NCBI GenBank assembly: GCA_029263455.1
Contig: JAJCXM010000038.1
Coordinates: 248,001 to 312,000, forward strand
Source of the DNA: Holophagae bacterium
GTDB taxonomy: Bacteria > Acidobacteriota > Holophagae > Acanthopleuribacterales > Acanthopleuribacteraceae
DNA: 64,000 nucleotides
Direction of reading: 5' to 3'
Positions within the stretch are counted from its first letter, which is position 1. Each line of letters opens with the position of its first letter. A program made the position numbers and the translations under genes. Below, piece by piece: positions 52,559 to 61,619 of this stretch. The notes beneath the pieces are model-generated. The model worked only from the letters and a program-made list of their open reading frames with translations, was not told the DNA's origin and did no database searches.

Positions 52559-53344
52559 ATGTTTAACCAGAAGCGGGTCGTGGTAGTTATGCCTGCCTTT
52601 AATGCGGAGCGCACCCTGAAACGTACCTACGACGAAGTCATGGAACAGGGCGTCGTCGATCACATTATTTTGGTAGATGATGTAAGTAGCGACAGCACAG
52701 TTGAATTGGCCAACAACCTTAAAGACGTAACCGTCATCGTGCATGAGCGTAACCGTGGCTACGGTGGAAACCAGAAAACATGTTATCAAGCCGCGTTGCA
52801 AGCAGGCGCGGACATTGTGGTTATGGTACATCCAGATTATCAATATACGCCTAAACTGATTCCATCCATGGTCGCATTGATCGGCAACGGACTATACGAT
52901 TGTGTTTTGGGGTCGAGAATCTTAGGCGGGCATGCGCGTCGACAGGGTATGCCTGGGTGGAAGTATTTGGCAAATCGCTTGCTGACCCTTACTGAGAATC
53001 TGATGATCGGCGCGAAACTCTCTGAATACCACACCGGCTATCGAGCGTTTTCTAAGACTTTATTGCAGAATTTGGCGCTTGAACACAACTCCGACGATTT
53101 CGTTTTTGATAATCAAATGTTGCTGCAGATCCATTGGACGGGCGCGTTCATCGCCGAAATTAGCTGCCCAACAAAGTATTTTGCAGAAGCTTCGTCGATT
53201 AATTTTAGACGTAGCGTGATTTATGGATTTGGCTGCCTGATAACAGCACTCGACTTTTGCCTGTGTCGTTGGCGCTTCAAGAAGAGTCGACGTTTCCCGG
53301 AGGATTTGTGCGGGAACCTGAGGCCACACCTAGAATCCAACTAG
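52559..53344 (+). CDS. Glycosyltransferase family 2
   Basis: A 261-aa GT-A enzyme from ATG 52559 after AGGAG. It has VVVMPAFNAERTLKRTY, LVDDVSSDST (donor binding), VHERNRGYGGNQKTCY and VMVHPDYQYTPKL in place of the classic DxD, then GSRILGGHARRQGMP. No TM helix is clear. The closest functional relatives are undecaprenyl- or dolichyl-phosphate sugar transferases and other GT2. It overlaps the downstream TMTC-like gene by 37 nt, so it may make the lipid-linked sugar used by it. Confidence 0.86.
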   Translation: MFNQKRVVVVMPAFNAERTLKRTYDEVMEQGVVDHIILVDDVSSDSTVELANNLKDVTVIVHERNRGYGGNQKTCYQAALQAGADIVVMVHPDYQYTPKLIPSMVALIGNGLYDCVLGSRILGGHARRQGMPGWKYLANRLLTLTENLMIGAKLSEYHTGYRAFSKTLLQNLALEHNSDDFVFDNQMLLQIHWTGAFIAEISCPTKYFAEASSINFRRSVIYGFGCLITALDFCLCRWRFKKSRRFPEDLCGNLRPHLESN

Positions 53345-55335
53345 GACAGGCTTTGACGTTTAGATGGCTTTCGTGCCTATTGGTTTTGGCCGTTCTAGCG
53401 GCTTATTTGCCTTTGGCTCAAAATGATTTTATCCACTTTGACGATGGCGATTATGTTTTCGCAAACCAGGTGGTCGTTCAAGGGCTGACATGGGAAGGTA
53501 TTGCCTACGTATGGCAACATCCCATGATCGACAACTATCACCCATTAACCATGATGTCTCACATGTTAGATGTCAGTCTGTTTGGGTTGAACGCGAGATA
53601 CCACCACATGGTGTCTCTGCTTTGGCATTTGCTGGTAGTTTGGTTGTGGTTCTATGTGCTCTCGAAATGGACAGGCCAAAGAGACCTCGCTTTTGTCGTT
53701 GCCTTGTTGTTTGGTGTCCATCCAATTAATGTTGAAACGGTGGCTTGGGTTTCTGAGCGCAAGAGTCTGTTAAGTACTTTTTTTCTGCTGATCACGTTGC
53801 TAGGTTACCAACGCTGGATGAAAAAGCGCCACTGGAAAGACTTTGTGCTGCTCCATTTATCCTTTGCAGCGGGGCTACTTTGTAAAGCTATGATCGTGAC
53901 ATTGCCCTTCTGTTTATTGCTTATCGATATTTGGCCCTTGCGAGGTCGTAGCGACTGGTCGTTTAAACGTCTTGCCAAGCTTGTAACAGAAAAATCGATC
54001 CTAATCTTAATGGCTCTGGGCATGAGCCTATTGACGCTGTTAATCCAGACTGAGTCGGCTAGTTCAGGTAGAGCTATGCTCGAACGGCTTTTTCACATGC
54101 TAGCGAGCTTTGCCATTTATATAGGCAAGCTTATTTGGCCGCATCCATTAGTTGTGATGTATCCATATGAATCACAAGGCTTTCTGATCGCGCTGATCGG
54201 TTTCTTGATTTTCGCACTGGGGACAACCGCTTTACTGATGCGACGCAAACACATATTGCTGATCGCATGGTTCTGGTTTTTAGGCGTGCTGATACCTGTA
54301 TCGGGTATTGTGCCTATTGGCTACCACCTCGTGGCAGATCGATACCTATATCTGGCTATGATTGGCTTTTGGGCGGTGCTGGTATGGATTACGTGTTCTC
54401 CTTCCGGCGGGAAGGCACCTGTTCTCTGGCATGGAGGTCACCAACGCCGCCATATCACTAAAACTGTTAGTCAACGCTTGAAGTCCCACATCGAAAAGCG
54501 ACCAATCAGTGTTCGTGGAACCAAAGTATTGAGGCTGGGCTTGTTCAACGGTTGGATGATTCGGCTTTGGCTGCTGGTCTCCTTGCTTTTTGCGGGAAAG
54601 ACGTTCACACAAACGCAGCTCTGGAAAGACTCAAACACAATATTTCCTTATACACTTCAGCACAGTGGTCCCAATCCCGTTATTGCCATTAACTATGTCC
54701 AAACCCTGCTGAATCAAGGTCACTATCAAGAAGCGGCTCCGTGGCTGAAGAAGTTAGCCGGCTGGTTGCCTGACTCTGCCCGAGTCAAGTCATTGCAAGG
54801 ATGGTGCGACGTTAATCTCGGATCAACCGAACGCGGTATTGACTATCTGAAAGAATCACTCTTAATTAACCCGAACGTCGAATATGGCCTTAACTACCTG
54901 GCCGACGCTTATCGCCTTGCCGGGTTACATTCCCTGGCAGCCGAACAGGATGGAGAAATCCTTAAGCGCAATCCTCAGGACACTAACACGCGCATCAAAC
55001 GCGCTATTGCCTTGTCGGAGTCAGGTGATAAAGAGCTGGCTGAAAGTGAATTCATATTAGCCATTCAGTTGGAACCCGGCTCCAGCTTTGCTTGTCTTAA
55101 TTACGCAATCTGGCTAAACCAACAAAATCGTTGGCACGAATCGCTGACCTATTTTGAATTGGCCGATAAACTGAATGCTTCACGTATGAGTCAATTAGGC
55201 TTGGCAACTGCACACCTCGAATTGGAACAATACCAATCGGCTCAAATCATATTGCAAGACCTACTTCGAGATGACCCCAAAGACATGCAGGTGTTGAAGC
55301 TTCTTCAACGAATTAGATCAGAACAGCCGGACTAA
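53308..55335 (+). CDS. TMTC/PMT-like GT-C membrane protein with C-terminal TPRs
   Basis: A 675-aa protein from GTG 53308, four bases after GGAGG (the TTG at 53257 is further inside the GT2 gene). Around ten hydrophobic helices are present, with FIHFDDGDYVFANQ in the first periplasmic loop, the Asp-Asp motif of GT-C transferases, and HPINVETVAWVSERK, typical of TMTC-like bacterial proteins. TPRs follow from about residue 450 (YQEAAPWLKKLAGWLPDSARV and later). It likely transfers a lipid-linked sugar to protein or glycan in the periplasm. It overlaps the convergent sulfurtransferase stop by 4 nt. Confidence 0.85.
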   Translation: MREPEATPRIQLGQALTFRWLSCLLVLAVLAAYLPLAQNDFIHFDDGDYVFANQVVVQGLTWEGIAYVWQHPMIDNYHPLTMMSHMLDVSLFGLNARYHHMVSLLWHLLVVWLWFYVLSKWTGQRDLAFVVALLFGVHPINVETVAWVSERKSLLSTFFLLITLLGYQRWMKKRHWKDFVLLHLSFAAGLLCKAMIVTLPFCLLLIDIWPLRGRSDWSFKRLAKLVTEKSILILMALGMSLLTLLIQTESASSGRAMLERLFHMLASFAIYIGKLIWPHPLVVMYPYESQGFLIALIGFLIFALGTTALLMRRKHILLIAWFWFLGVLIPVSGIVPIGYHLVADRYLYLAMIGFWAVLVWITCSPSGGKAPVLWHGGHQRRHITKTVSQRLKSHIEKRPISVRGTKVLRLGLFNGWMIRLWLLVSLLFAGKTFTQTQLWKDSNTIFPYTLQHSGPNPVIAINYVQTLLNQGHYQEAAPWLKKLAGWLPDSARVKSLQGWCDVNLGSTERGIDYLKESLLINPNVEYGLNYLADAYRLAGLHSLAAEQDGEILKRNPQDTNTRIKRAIALSESGDKELAESEFILAIQLEPGSSFACLNYAIWLNQQNRWHESLTYFELADKLNASRMSQLGLATAHLELEQYQSAQIILQDLLRDDPKDMQVLKLLQRIRSEQPD

Positions 55336-56135
55336 ATCATGTATGAACACCATTGGCTCCAGCTTCCCGGGTAGAGTCTGGCACTTTTACCGGCCTGATG
55401 TAACGCCAGGATATCCACACAAGCCGTTACGCCGGATCCACAATAGACAATTGGATCCTTGTCGATATCGGCCCAGAGCGATTCTAACTCTCGTTCCTGA
55501 TGGAAGTGACCCAAGTCATCCGTCATCGATTTCCAAGGTACATTGATGGCTCCCGGAATGTGGCCTGCAATAGGATCTATAGGTTCCTCTAACCCCAAAT
55601 AACGAGGTTCCTCGCGCGCATCTATTAGGCTGCAGCCACCTTGCTTAGAAACCAATCGTACGGTCTCAATATCCGCCGTCATATGCTGGTTGGTAGTAGC
55701 AACCCAATGGCTACGAGGAAATTCGACTTGAGCACTGCTGAGCGGGAGATTAGCCGATCGCCAAGCCTGCCAGCCACCTTCAAGCACGCGAACATGCTCG
55801 AGGCCGTAATAACGGCACAACCACCAGAGACGCGAAGCGAAGGCACATCGACTGGCATCATATATGACAATTTGACTGTCCTTATCAACACCACACCTCT
55901 GCATGAGCGTTTGGAAATCGCCTTTCAAGGGCAGGGGGTGGCGTCCAGAATGTGGCGTTTTAACCCCTGAAAGGTCTTTGTCTAAGTGTAGGTATTGTGC
56001 TCCTGGCAAGTGAGATTCAACGAACAGTTGAAATCCAGCGTCCGTGTCTGAAAGCGCAAAACGGGTGTCGAAGAGCCTAAGATTAGGGTCATTTAACATC
56101 ATGTTCAGGTTCTTGACTGAAATAGTGGCCTGCAA
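55332..56135 (-). CDS. 3-Mercaptopyruvate/thiosulfate sulfurtransferase (tandem rhodanese)
   Basis: A 267-aa two-domain rhodanese. The start is TTG 56135, six bases after AAAGGAGG. The longer frame with ATG 56168 would place the ribosome site inside the protein. N-terminal domain: RLFDTRFALSD, HLPGAQYLHLDKDLSG. C-terminal domain: LIDAREEPRYLG, GHIPGAINVPW and the active-site loop YCGSGVTAC with Cys232. CGSGVTA is the mercaptopyruvate form; thiosulfate enzymes usually have CRKGVTA. It probably acts in the cytosol to give persulfide sulfur. Confidence 0.9.
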   Translation of the reverse strand: MQATISVKNLNMMLNDPNLRLFDTRFALSDTDAGFQLFVESHLPGAQYLHLDKDLSGVKTPHSGRHPLPLKGDFQTLMQRCGVDKDSQIVIYDASRCAFASRLWWLCRYYGLEHVRVLEGGWQAWRSANLPLSSAQVEFPRSHWVATTNQHMTADIETVRLVSKQGGCSLIDAREEPRYLGLEEPIDPIAGHIPGAINVPWKSMTDDLGHFHQERELESLWADIDKDPIVYCGSGVTACVDILALHQAGKSARLYPGSWSQWCSYMI

Positions 56136-56283
56136 TTTTGCCTCCTTTGATAGGAAGATTGCCACCATCTTAGCGCTTCTCGACCTCCATTTTCTGCTGC
56201 TCATGATGAAAATCACGGTCGCCTCAATAATCGATGTCTCGGCTCTAGGTAACTATGACTCGCTAGCTTCACGAGCTTTTCTA

Positions 56284-57333
56284 CTATTCCGTGATAAATT
56301 TCAGAAAATTACCATGATGTAAGCTAGACAAGTGGTAGTCGTCGTTCTCCACGATAATCAGATCAACCCGCTTGTTCCTACTCGCCAGCTCTTTAACGCG
56401 ACTATTCGTTCTACGTCCGTATTCATCATTCCCAGCAACAACCAACTGGACTGGAAAATCGAAGCCGGAAGCTAAGTCGCCGTCATCCCAGCGCTCCCAA
56501 TGCCAAGCACTCAAAGTAGTCAGGGATAAGAAATACTCACGCGACATGCCTGCATATGTGGAGGCTGCGCGAGCGCCATTCGCATAACCAGCCAAATGGT
56601 ATTTGTTGGACTTAATATTAAATGTCTTTCGAATTTCGTCGAGCATGTCATTGAGGGCATGGTGAGATGGGTGAGTCATCCAGCCCCGGTCTGGGGCAAT
56701 GGGATAGACAATGATCCACTGCTGACTTTGGCCGGGCCCAACCAGATGTTGAATGGACCAATCGGCTGAGTGTATTCCGTTTCCTGGTCCAAACAAAAGC
56801 ACAGCAGGATATGTCTTTTGTTTGTCATAACCCTTAGGCGTGATGACCCTATAACCGAGTTCAACGCCGTTGTGGGCTTTAAAATCAGTGTATTCGTTTT
56901 GGGGTGGCATGGTTATTGGGTGAGCGGCTCGTAATTTATCCAAGTCTGGATCGGACTGCATAAGATCAAAATCGAGAAATCCGGCCTTAATTGCTGCTTG
57001 TAATGCCCGATTGGCTTCATCGACTTGCCCAAGAATCGACAACGCACAGGCTTCGTTGTAATAGGCTGTTGGAGCCGTCCAACTTGATCGCGAGGCTTTG
57101 CGGTTTGCTTCAATGGCCAACTGGTAGTCGCCTTTAATATGGTGAGCCTGTGCCAGGGACGACCACAAATCAGCGTTATGTTCATTTACTGCTAAGGCGG
57201 TAGTCAGGAGCTTTATGGCGCCGTCGTAATCACGATTGCGTATTAGCTGATTTGCCTGTCTATTCGTGTCTTGCGCGTCTAGCGCTACCGTGAGGGCAAA
57301 AAGAACGCCAATCACCTTAAAAATGTTTGTCAT
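56284..57333 (-). CDS. Exported TPR plus alpha/beta-hydrolase-like (PHB-depolymerase/LpqC type) protein lacking Ser nucleophile
   Basis: A 349-aa protein from ATG 57333 after GGGAGG, signal peptide VIGVLFALTVALDAQ. Residues 25-130 are TPRs (DYDGAIKLLTTAL, then GDYQLAIEANRKA). Residues 150-349 resemble PHB-depolymerase-type esterases (LGYRVITPKGYDKQKTYP). The elbow reads HLAGYANGARA, so Ala251 replaces the nucleophile Ser of GxSxG. The region NDDYHLSSLHH could contain the His. It may be an inactive hydrolase that binds a ligand, or use another residue. Confidence 0.78.
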   Translation of the reverse strand: MTNIFKVIGVLFALTVALDAQDTNRQANQLIRNRDYDGAIKLLTTALAVNEHNADLWSSLAQAHHIKGDYQLAIEANRKASRSSWTAPTAYYNEACALSILGQVDEANRALQAAIKAGFLDFDLMQSDPDLDKLRAAHPITMPPQNEYTDFKAHNGVELGYRVITPKGYDKQKTYPAVLLFGPGNGIHSADWSIQHLVGPGQSQQWIIVYPIAPDRGWMTHPSHHALNDMLDEIRKTFNIKSNKYHLAGYANGARAASTYAGMSREYFLSLTTLSAWHWERWDDGDLASGFDFPVQLVVAGNDEYGRRTNSRVKELASRNKRVDLIIVENDDYHLSSLHHGNFLKFITE

Positions 57334-57625
57334 ATGCGGCCTCCCAAGTCTGTCAATAATAGCTATACTCGATTTATAGACAAGCGTTTGCAGGGCTGGG
57401 ATGAGTGGCAGTGTACGGGACGATCGGTCGAAATCGACGGGATCGGACCTGTATGGCGAATAAAACAAAGTCATTTTCTCGGCCCAATACAAATACCCAC
57501 TTCAGTTGGAATTATGCGTTTAGTCTGATCATGCTGATTAACTGATAAGATAACCTCCTCGCGTCGACGCTGGTTTGTCGTACGCACAGCCTCATATCAA
57601 CACGCTAATTATTTGAAGGGTTTAC
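57334..57625. other. Divergent intergenic region
   Basis: 292 nt between the TPR-esterase and MTHFR-like genes. It has a perfect 10-bp palindrome GCGTCGACGC at 57561-57570, 56 nt before the MTHFR-like ATG, and no convincing ORF. No promoter pair is clear. Confidence 0.3.
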
Positions 57626-58756
57626 ATGCCGTTAAGACTCGACAGTGATCAACCATCTCGACGGCAATCATCCGACCAGCGCTGGTCGTTGAGTCTTAGG
57701 GACTGTTTTGAACGTCGGATTCCTGTTACCTGTGTCGAATTCAATCCGCCGGTTGTGGAAAGCGCAGATAAGCAGGGGAGCCATTACTGGCGATTCCTTG
57801 AACAAATGTCAGCTGATGATATGCGCATTATCAAGTCGCTAAAAAAGAAGTACCGCTATGTAAAGGACAACTTGGATCGAGGTCATTTTCTCTCAATTAC
57901 GGATTCGGCCGCACGTCAGAGACGCATCCATAACTTAAGTATCGTGCGTCTGTTTACTGATCCAGTTTTCACCATGAGACATTTTGGCCAGCCGGCCTTG
58001 GCTTTTGAACCGTCTCGCACAATTCTACATTTAACGCGCAATCACACCATCTCGTGGACCGAGAGGTTCTTACGTCACTGCGATCGCCATGGCTACAGCA
58101 ATTTGTTGATCATTACAGGTGATCCGTTGCCGGATATGAACTTGCCAACGGTTGATGCCGAATCTGCACTCTTGATGTCCGAATCGGATCGTGGAACGCA
58201 CAGAATCAAAAACTCAATTGAACTTGTCAAATGGGTCAGAGAAAGGGATCCGAAGCTTTATGTGGGCGTAGCACATAACCCTTTTCGTGGGCAATCGGCC
58301 CTGAAACACTATCTGCGTAAATTAGAAGTAGGCGCGCAGTTTGCCGTGACACAGCCGGTCGCTTACTACACCGAATCCTGGCGATTCATGCAGGCATTTG
58401 TGGATGCGATTAAAGACGAACCGCACAAGATCCCGCTTGTTTTGGGCGTTTTCAATTATTTTGTTCGTTCTGACTCGCAAGGCGTGGATGATGAAGAATT
58501 TCGAACCAAGAATGCGTTCTGGAAAAAACTATTTGGGTTTGTGCCGCAAGGGGTACGAGAAGACTATGATCGTGGCTTGGATGGACTTGAGATTTTGGCC
58601 CGTTCTATACAAAAGCTTAAGCAACTGGGCTATTTCCACGTCGATGTGATGAACGCCGAACGCATGGGCCATCGTATTATTGAAAAAACTCGGCGAATTG
58701 TTCATGAAGGGGATCGCCTAAATGGAAGTTTACGCGATCGGATTGTTGAAGCTTAG
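57626..58756 (+). CDS. Methylenetetrahydrofolate reductase-like TIM-barrel protein, divergent
   Basis: A 376-aa protein from ATG 57626 with weak GAAGGG. Its middle follows MTHFR order: TCVEFNPPVVES near the start, ILHLTRNHT, LLIITGDPLPD, VGVAHNP, LRKLEVGAQFAVTQPVAYY. These correspond to the FAD and folate-binding strands of the MetF family. The length is above the roughly 300 residues of bacterial MetF, with an extra N-terminal segment and C-terminal helices. It may reduce methylene-THF or a related pterin, or a changed substrate. No methionine genes are adjacent. Confidence 0.72.
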   Translation: MPLRLDSDQPSRRQSSDQRWSLSLRDCFERRIPVTCVEFNPPVVESADKQGSHYWRFLEQMSADDMRIIKSLKKKYRYVKDNLDRGHFLSITDSAARQRRIHNLSIVRLFTDPVFTMRHFGQPALAFEPSRTILHLTRNHTISWTERFLRHCDRHGYSNLLIITGDPLPDMNLPTVDAESALLMSESDRGTHRIKNSIELVKWVRERDPKLYVGVAHNPFRGQSALKHYLRKLEVGAQFAVTQPVAYYTESWRFMQAFVDAIKDEPHKIPLVLGVFNYFVRSDSQGVDDEEFRTKNAFWKKLFGFVPQGVREDYDRGLDGLEILARSIQKLKQLGYFHVDVMNAERMGHRIIEKTRRIVHEGDRLNGSLRDRIVEA

Positions 58757-58757
58757 A

Positions 58758-59204
58758 TCATCCCCTAAAAATGGATGCCACTTTGTTGCTGGACGCGAAA
58801 AGATTAACTAATTCTATCTTGACGATCGTTCCTTGGTGGAAACCCACAGAACGTCCAGTTAGATGATTACAGAGATCATCAACTAAGGGCAGATGAGAGA
58901 TCAAAATCGTGGGCATCTCCACCTGAATCAGATCCGCCAATAACTGGTCCACCTGTGCGGACGGTTCGAGCGATGGTAGTGCAATTTTGGGAATATTAAG
59001 TACTTGAGCAACAATGTCAGCGGTTTGCTGTGTTCTTACATATGGTGAATGGTAAACAGATAAGATGGATTCATGAGCTTCGACAAGTAACCTGGACCGA
59101 TCGGCAACCAATGTCACACCCTCCGGAGTTAAAGGACGATTGCGGTCTAGTCCAATGAGGGCAGTCGCAGCTATGCCGTGGCGCATAATGTATAGGTGAT
59201 TCAT
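58758..59204 (-). CDS. sixA: SixA-like phosphohistidine phosphatase
   Basis: A 148-aa histidine phosphatase. It has LYIMRHGIAA (RHG at 8-10), LTPEGVTLV, VYHSPYVRTQQTADIV and LISHLPLVDDL with the second His. SixA removes phosphate from phosphohistidine on His-kinases or the PTS protein NPr. It is the last gene of the GldAFG-like ABC operon, coupled by ATGA overlap to the DUF4340 gene. No PTS gene is visible in the window. Confidence 0.87.
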   Translation of the reverse strand: MNHLYIMRHGIAATALIGLDRNRPLTPEGVTLVADRSRLLVEAHESILSVYHSPYVRTQQTADIVAQVLNIPKIALPSLEPSAQVDQLLADLIQVEMPTILISHLPLVDDLCNHLTGRSVGFHQGTIVKIELVNLFASSNKVASIFRG

Positions 59205-60058
59205 GGGTCGGCCTCCTCCACGAGCGTTTGCAAGATTTCCACAAATCCGTCGCTGAAAAGGAAACAGATTGACGCGTCACTCCGAGAACCCTTCCACAGG
59301 TCGTCTCGCCATATCGACAACTGCATAGGCTGAGCGCCGACATCAACCAAGACCTCGAATTGAGGTTCTGCAGGTACCGCGCATTTTTGCCACAAGATAT
59401 TGGCTGCTTTTAGTTCAACGATATTGTTAGGTAGGCTGATGCTGTCTTGATCCCGCTTCCAATGTCGCCATTCATTGCCAGCTCGTATCGAGATGCCCTG
59501 GATAGACGACGGCACCATTCGCCAGACATAGGTATCAGCCCACGTGCTTCGAGATGTGATGGGAATCAGATCAATGGTGACAAATCTGACTTCAGGCTTG
59601 TCTCGGAGTCTTACGTATGTCGATCGATGATCGAGCCCTGGTTTGCCAACATATATGCGACTCAATTCGACAGAATTCTTGTCTTTTACAATAATGACGC
59701 GTGCTTGTGCGTCCACGCCATATTTCTTATGGGAGTTAACGTTCTCGCTGATGATTGATCCGCGCGGCGTGGTCAGCAGCGTATCCACTAGAAGCTGGAC
59801 ATATAAATCATTAGCCAGGTGGTTGTCGTGAAAAGGTAAACGCCACTTTCCGTCAACCAGGCGAATGGTTTCTCGGCCTTGAGGCAATTCTAGTGAAATC
59901 TCTGCAATGTCTGCCTCATCAATCCCAACCAGCAACGGCTCTTGGAAGTCGCTGAAATCCTTTTCTTGTTGTCTCTGATCTGCTTGACGTAACCAAGCGT
60001 AGAGCATCAGCAAACTAAGGAGGACCAGGATAAATGGCAGGTTACGTTTCATTTTCAA
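59201..60058 (-). CDS. DUF4340 membrane-anchored protein
   Basis: A 285-aa protein with one N-terminal TM (LPFILVLLSLLMLYAWL) and a soluble beta-rich body. DADIAEISLELPQGRETIRLVDGKWR in parts, then TTPRGSIISENVNSHKKYGV are DUF4340 features. This family occurs beside GldG-like proteins and ABC transporters, where it is thought to be an extracytoplasmic auxiliary part. ATG 60058 overlaps the GldG-like stop by 17 nt. Confidence 0.83.
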   Translation of the reverse strand: MKMKRNLPFILVLLSLLMLYAWLRQADQRQQEKDFSDFQEPLLVGIDEADIAEISLELPQGRETIRLVDGKWRLPFHDNHLANDLYVQLLVDTLLTTPRGSIISENVNSHKKYGVDAQARVIIVKDKNSVELSRIYVGKPGLDHRSTYVRLRDKPEVRFVTIDLIPITSRSTWADTYVWRMVPSSIQGISIRAGNEWRHWKRDQDSISLPNNIVELKAANILWQKCAVPAEPQFEVLVDVGAQPMQLSIWRDDLWKGSRSDASICFLFSDGFVEILQTLVEEADP

Positions 60059-61619
60059 TATATCTACTCAACTTGCGCCTTTTCCGTAACCAAGCTCTGC
60101 ATAAGGCCCATACCAATACTAAACTGGGGCCGATAATCACACTTAACCACTTAAGTTGATTCCGTTCGTTTTCATTCACGTCTTTTAGCGGCCTGAATGA
60201 TGTTTCTCGCCTTGGAATATCGGCCAACTCATGGTCACCCAGCATATGAGTGACCACGTTATTCAGAAAAGCGGTGGTCGAGGGGTTTTGAAAGTGACCT
60301 AAGATGTGTTCGGTGGAAATCAGTAAGAACGATGATTTATTTGATTGTGTGATGTAGTCGGTTGCCTCTTTTTTGCTTGTATCACTAAAAAAACTCGTCA
60401 AGCTACCGCTATAGGCAACCCCTAGCAAATAGCTCTCAAAGGCATGGGGACCTGGAACGCGTTCGGGATCGAGAACAAAACTCTTTTCTAAAAGCCACGA
60501 TTGATCCGATGATTTTGCGACCCTTATGAAATTAGGGTTTTGTTTTGCAGACTCCGTCAACTGAATTTGTGAAGGCCAGGGTACCAATAGGCTGTTCATA
60601 CTTTGGGTTGGCCCATAGTCTGCGTCGAAGCCTTGTGACTCGGGTGAAATCAGTGGGAATAATGGATACTGAATGACAACCGGGCGGTTGTCGATCGTCT
60701 GTCGAATCACTTGTGCTTGTGAGTCGGCAACCAGATTGCGCTCCACACGTAACCCGAGATGTTCCAAGAAGTCGTCGAAGCGGGAAGGAGGAATCTCGCT
60801 GGCTATCAATCTCAATGGATCAACAGACACGCCTGGCGCCAAGAAAATGATAGGTTTGCCACTCATCATGAATTGGTCGATGGTGTAGACCTGATCGTCT
60901 TGCAACGTGTGTACGCCCCAAAGAATGACTAGATCCGCCGGTTGCAAGACAAAATTGGGGTCTTGTGCCGTGTCATGATGACTCAAATCGAAGGATTCAC
61001 CCAGCGATTTGGCCAGCTCTGCCATATCCTTATCCATGCTGTGTCCAAGAGAGGACTGACCGCTTAAAGTACTTAATCCGGGCCCAACGAATTTGACGTT
61101 AGGTCGACTGGGGTTGACCATTCGAGCGATAGCGGAAGTCATGTCGTATTCAAAATTCTGGAGGTCGCCGACGGATGGGAAAACTTCAGTTTGATCTTGG
61201 TAGATAAGCGCAAAACCGAACCACACTTCAGCCAACTCCATGCGCCCGCTTTCGGTAACATTTGCCTTAACTTTTTGTAGTCCTAACGCGTAGGCTTGTC
61301 TTTCCAAATCTTCGTTGCCAGTCGGGTCAATGTATTCGACTTTCAAGAGACCTTGCCCAGCTTGTTCATATTCTGAGAAAAGGTCATTGAGATAACGAAC
61401 AACCGGTGAAAAGGCGATTGGCATATTTTGACTGAAATATACTTTGACATGTAACGGTGCTTCGAGCCGTTTAAGGATTGTTTTCGTGGACCCAGAAAGG
61501 GTATATAGGTTGTGTTCGGTAAGATCAATACGCCAATAAGCATAACGGCTGATACCCATCACGGCGACTAGGATGGCAATCAGAAACCCCCAACGTAACC
61601 AACCGGCAGCCGTACTCAA
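60042..61619 (-). CDS. GldG-like ABC auxiliary protein
   Basis: A 525-aa protein from TTG 61619, sharing bases with the permease TGA, after GGAGG. N-terminal TM (FLIAILVAVMGISRYAYW), then RIDLTEHNLYTLSGSTKTILKRL, the GldG/ABC_transp_aux opening. A large periplasmic Rossmann-like region follows (VKFVGPGLSTLSGQSS, then PADLVILWGVHTL), and a C-terminal TM (LKWLSVIIGPSLVLVWALCRAW). With the ATPase and permease it forms a Gld-type exporter; in Bacteroidota these act in gliding, but the role here is unknown. Confidence 0.87.
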   Translation of the reverse strand: MSTAAGWLRWGFLIAILVAVMGISRYAYWRIDLTEHNLYTLSGSTKTILKRLEAPLHVKVYFSQNMPIAFSPVVRYLNDLFSEYEQAGQGLLKVEYIDPTGNEDLERQAYALGLQKVKANVTESGRMELAEVWFGFALIYQDQTEVFPSVGDLQNFEYDMTSAIARMVNPSRPNVKFVGPGLSTLSGQSSLGHSMDKDMAELAKSLGESFDLSHHDTAQDPNFVLQPADLVILWGVHTLQDDQVYTIDQFMMSGKPIIFLAPGVSVDPLRLIASEIPPSRFDDFLEHLGLRVERNLVADSQAQVIRQTIDNRPVVIQYPLFPLISPESQGFDADYGPTQSMNSLLVPWPSQIQLTESAKQNPNFIRVAKSSDQSWLLEKSFVLDPERVPGPHAFESYLLGVAYSGSLTSFFSDTSKKEATDYITQSNKSSFLLISTEHILGHFQNPSTTAFLNNVVTHMLGDHELADIPRRETSFRPLKDVNENERNQLKWLSVIIGPSLVLVWALCRAWLRKRRKLSRYIENET

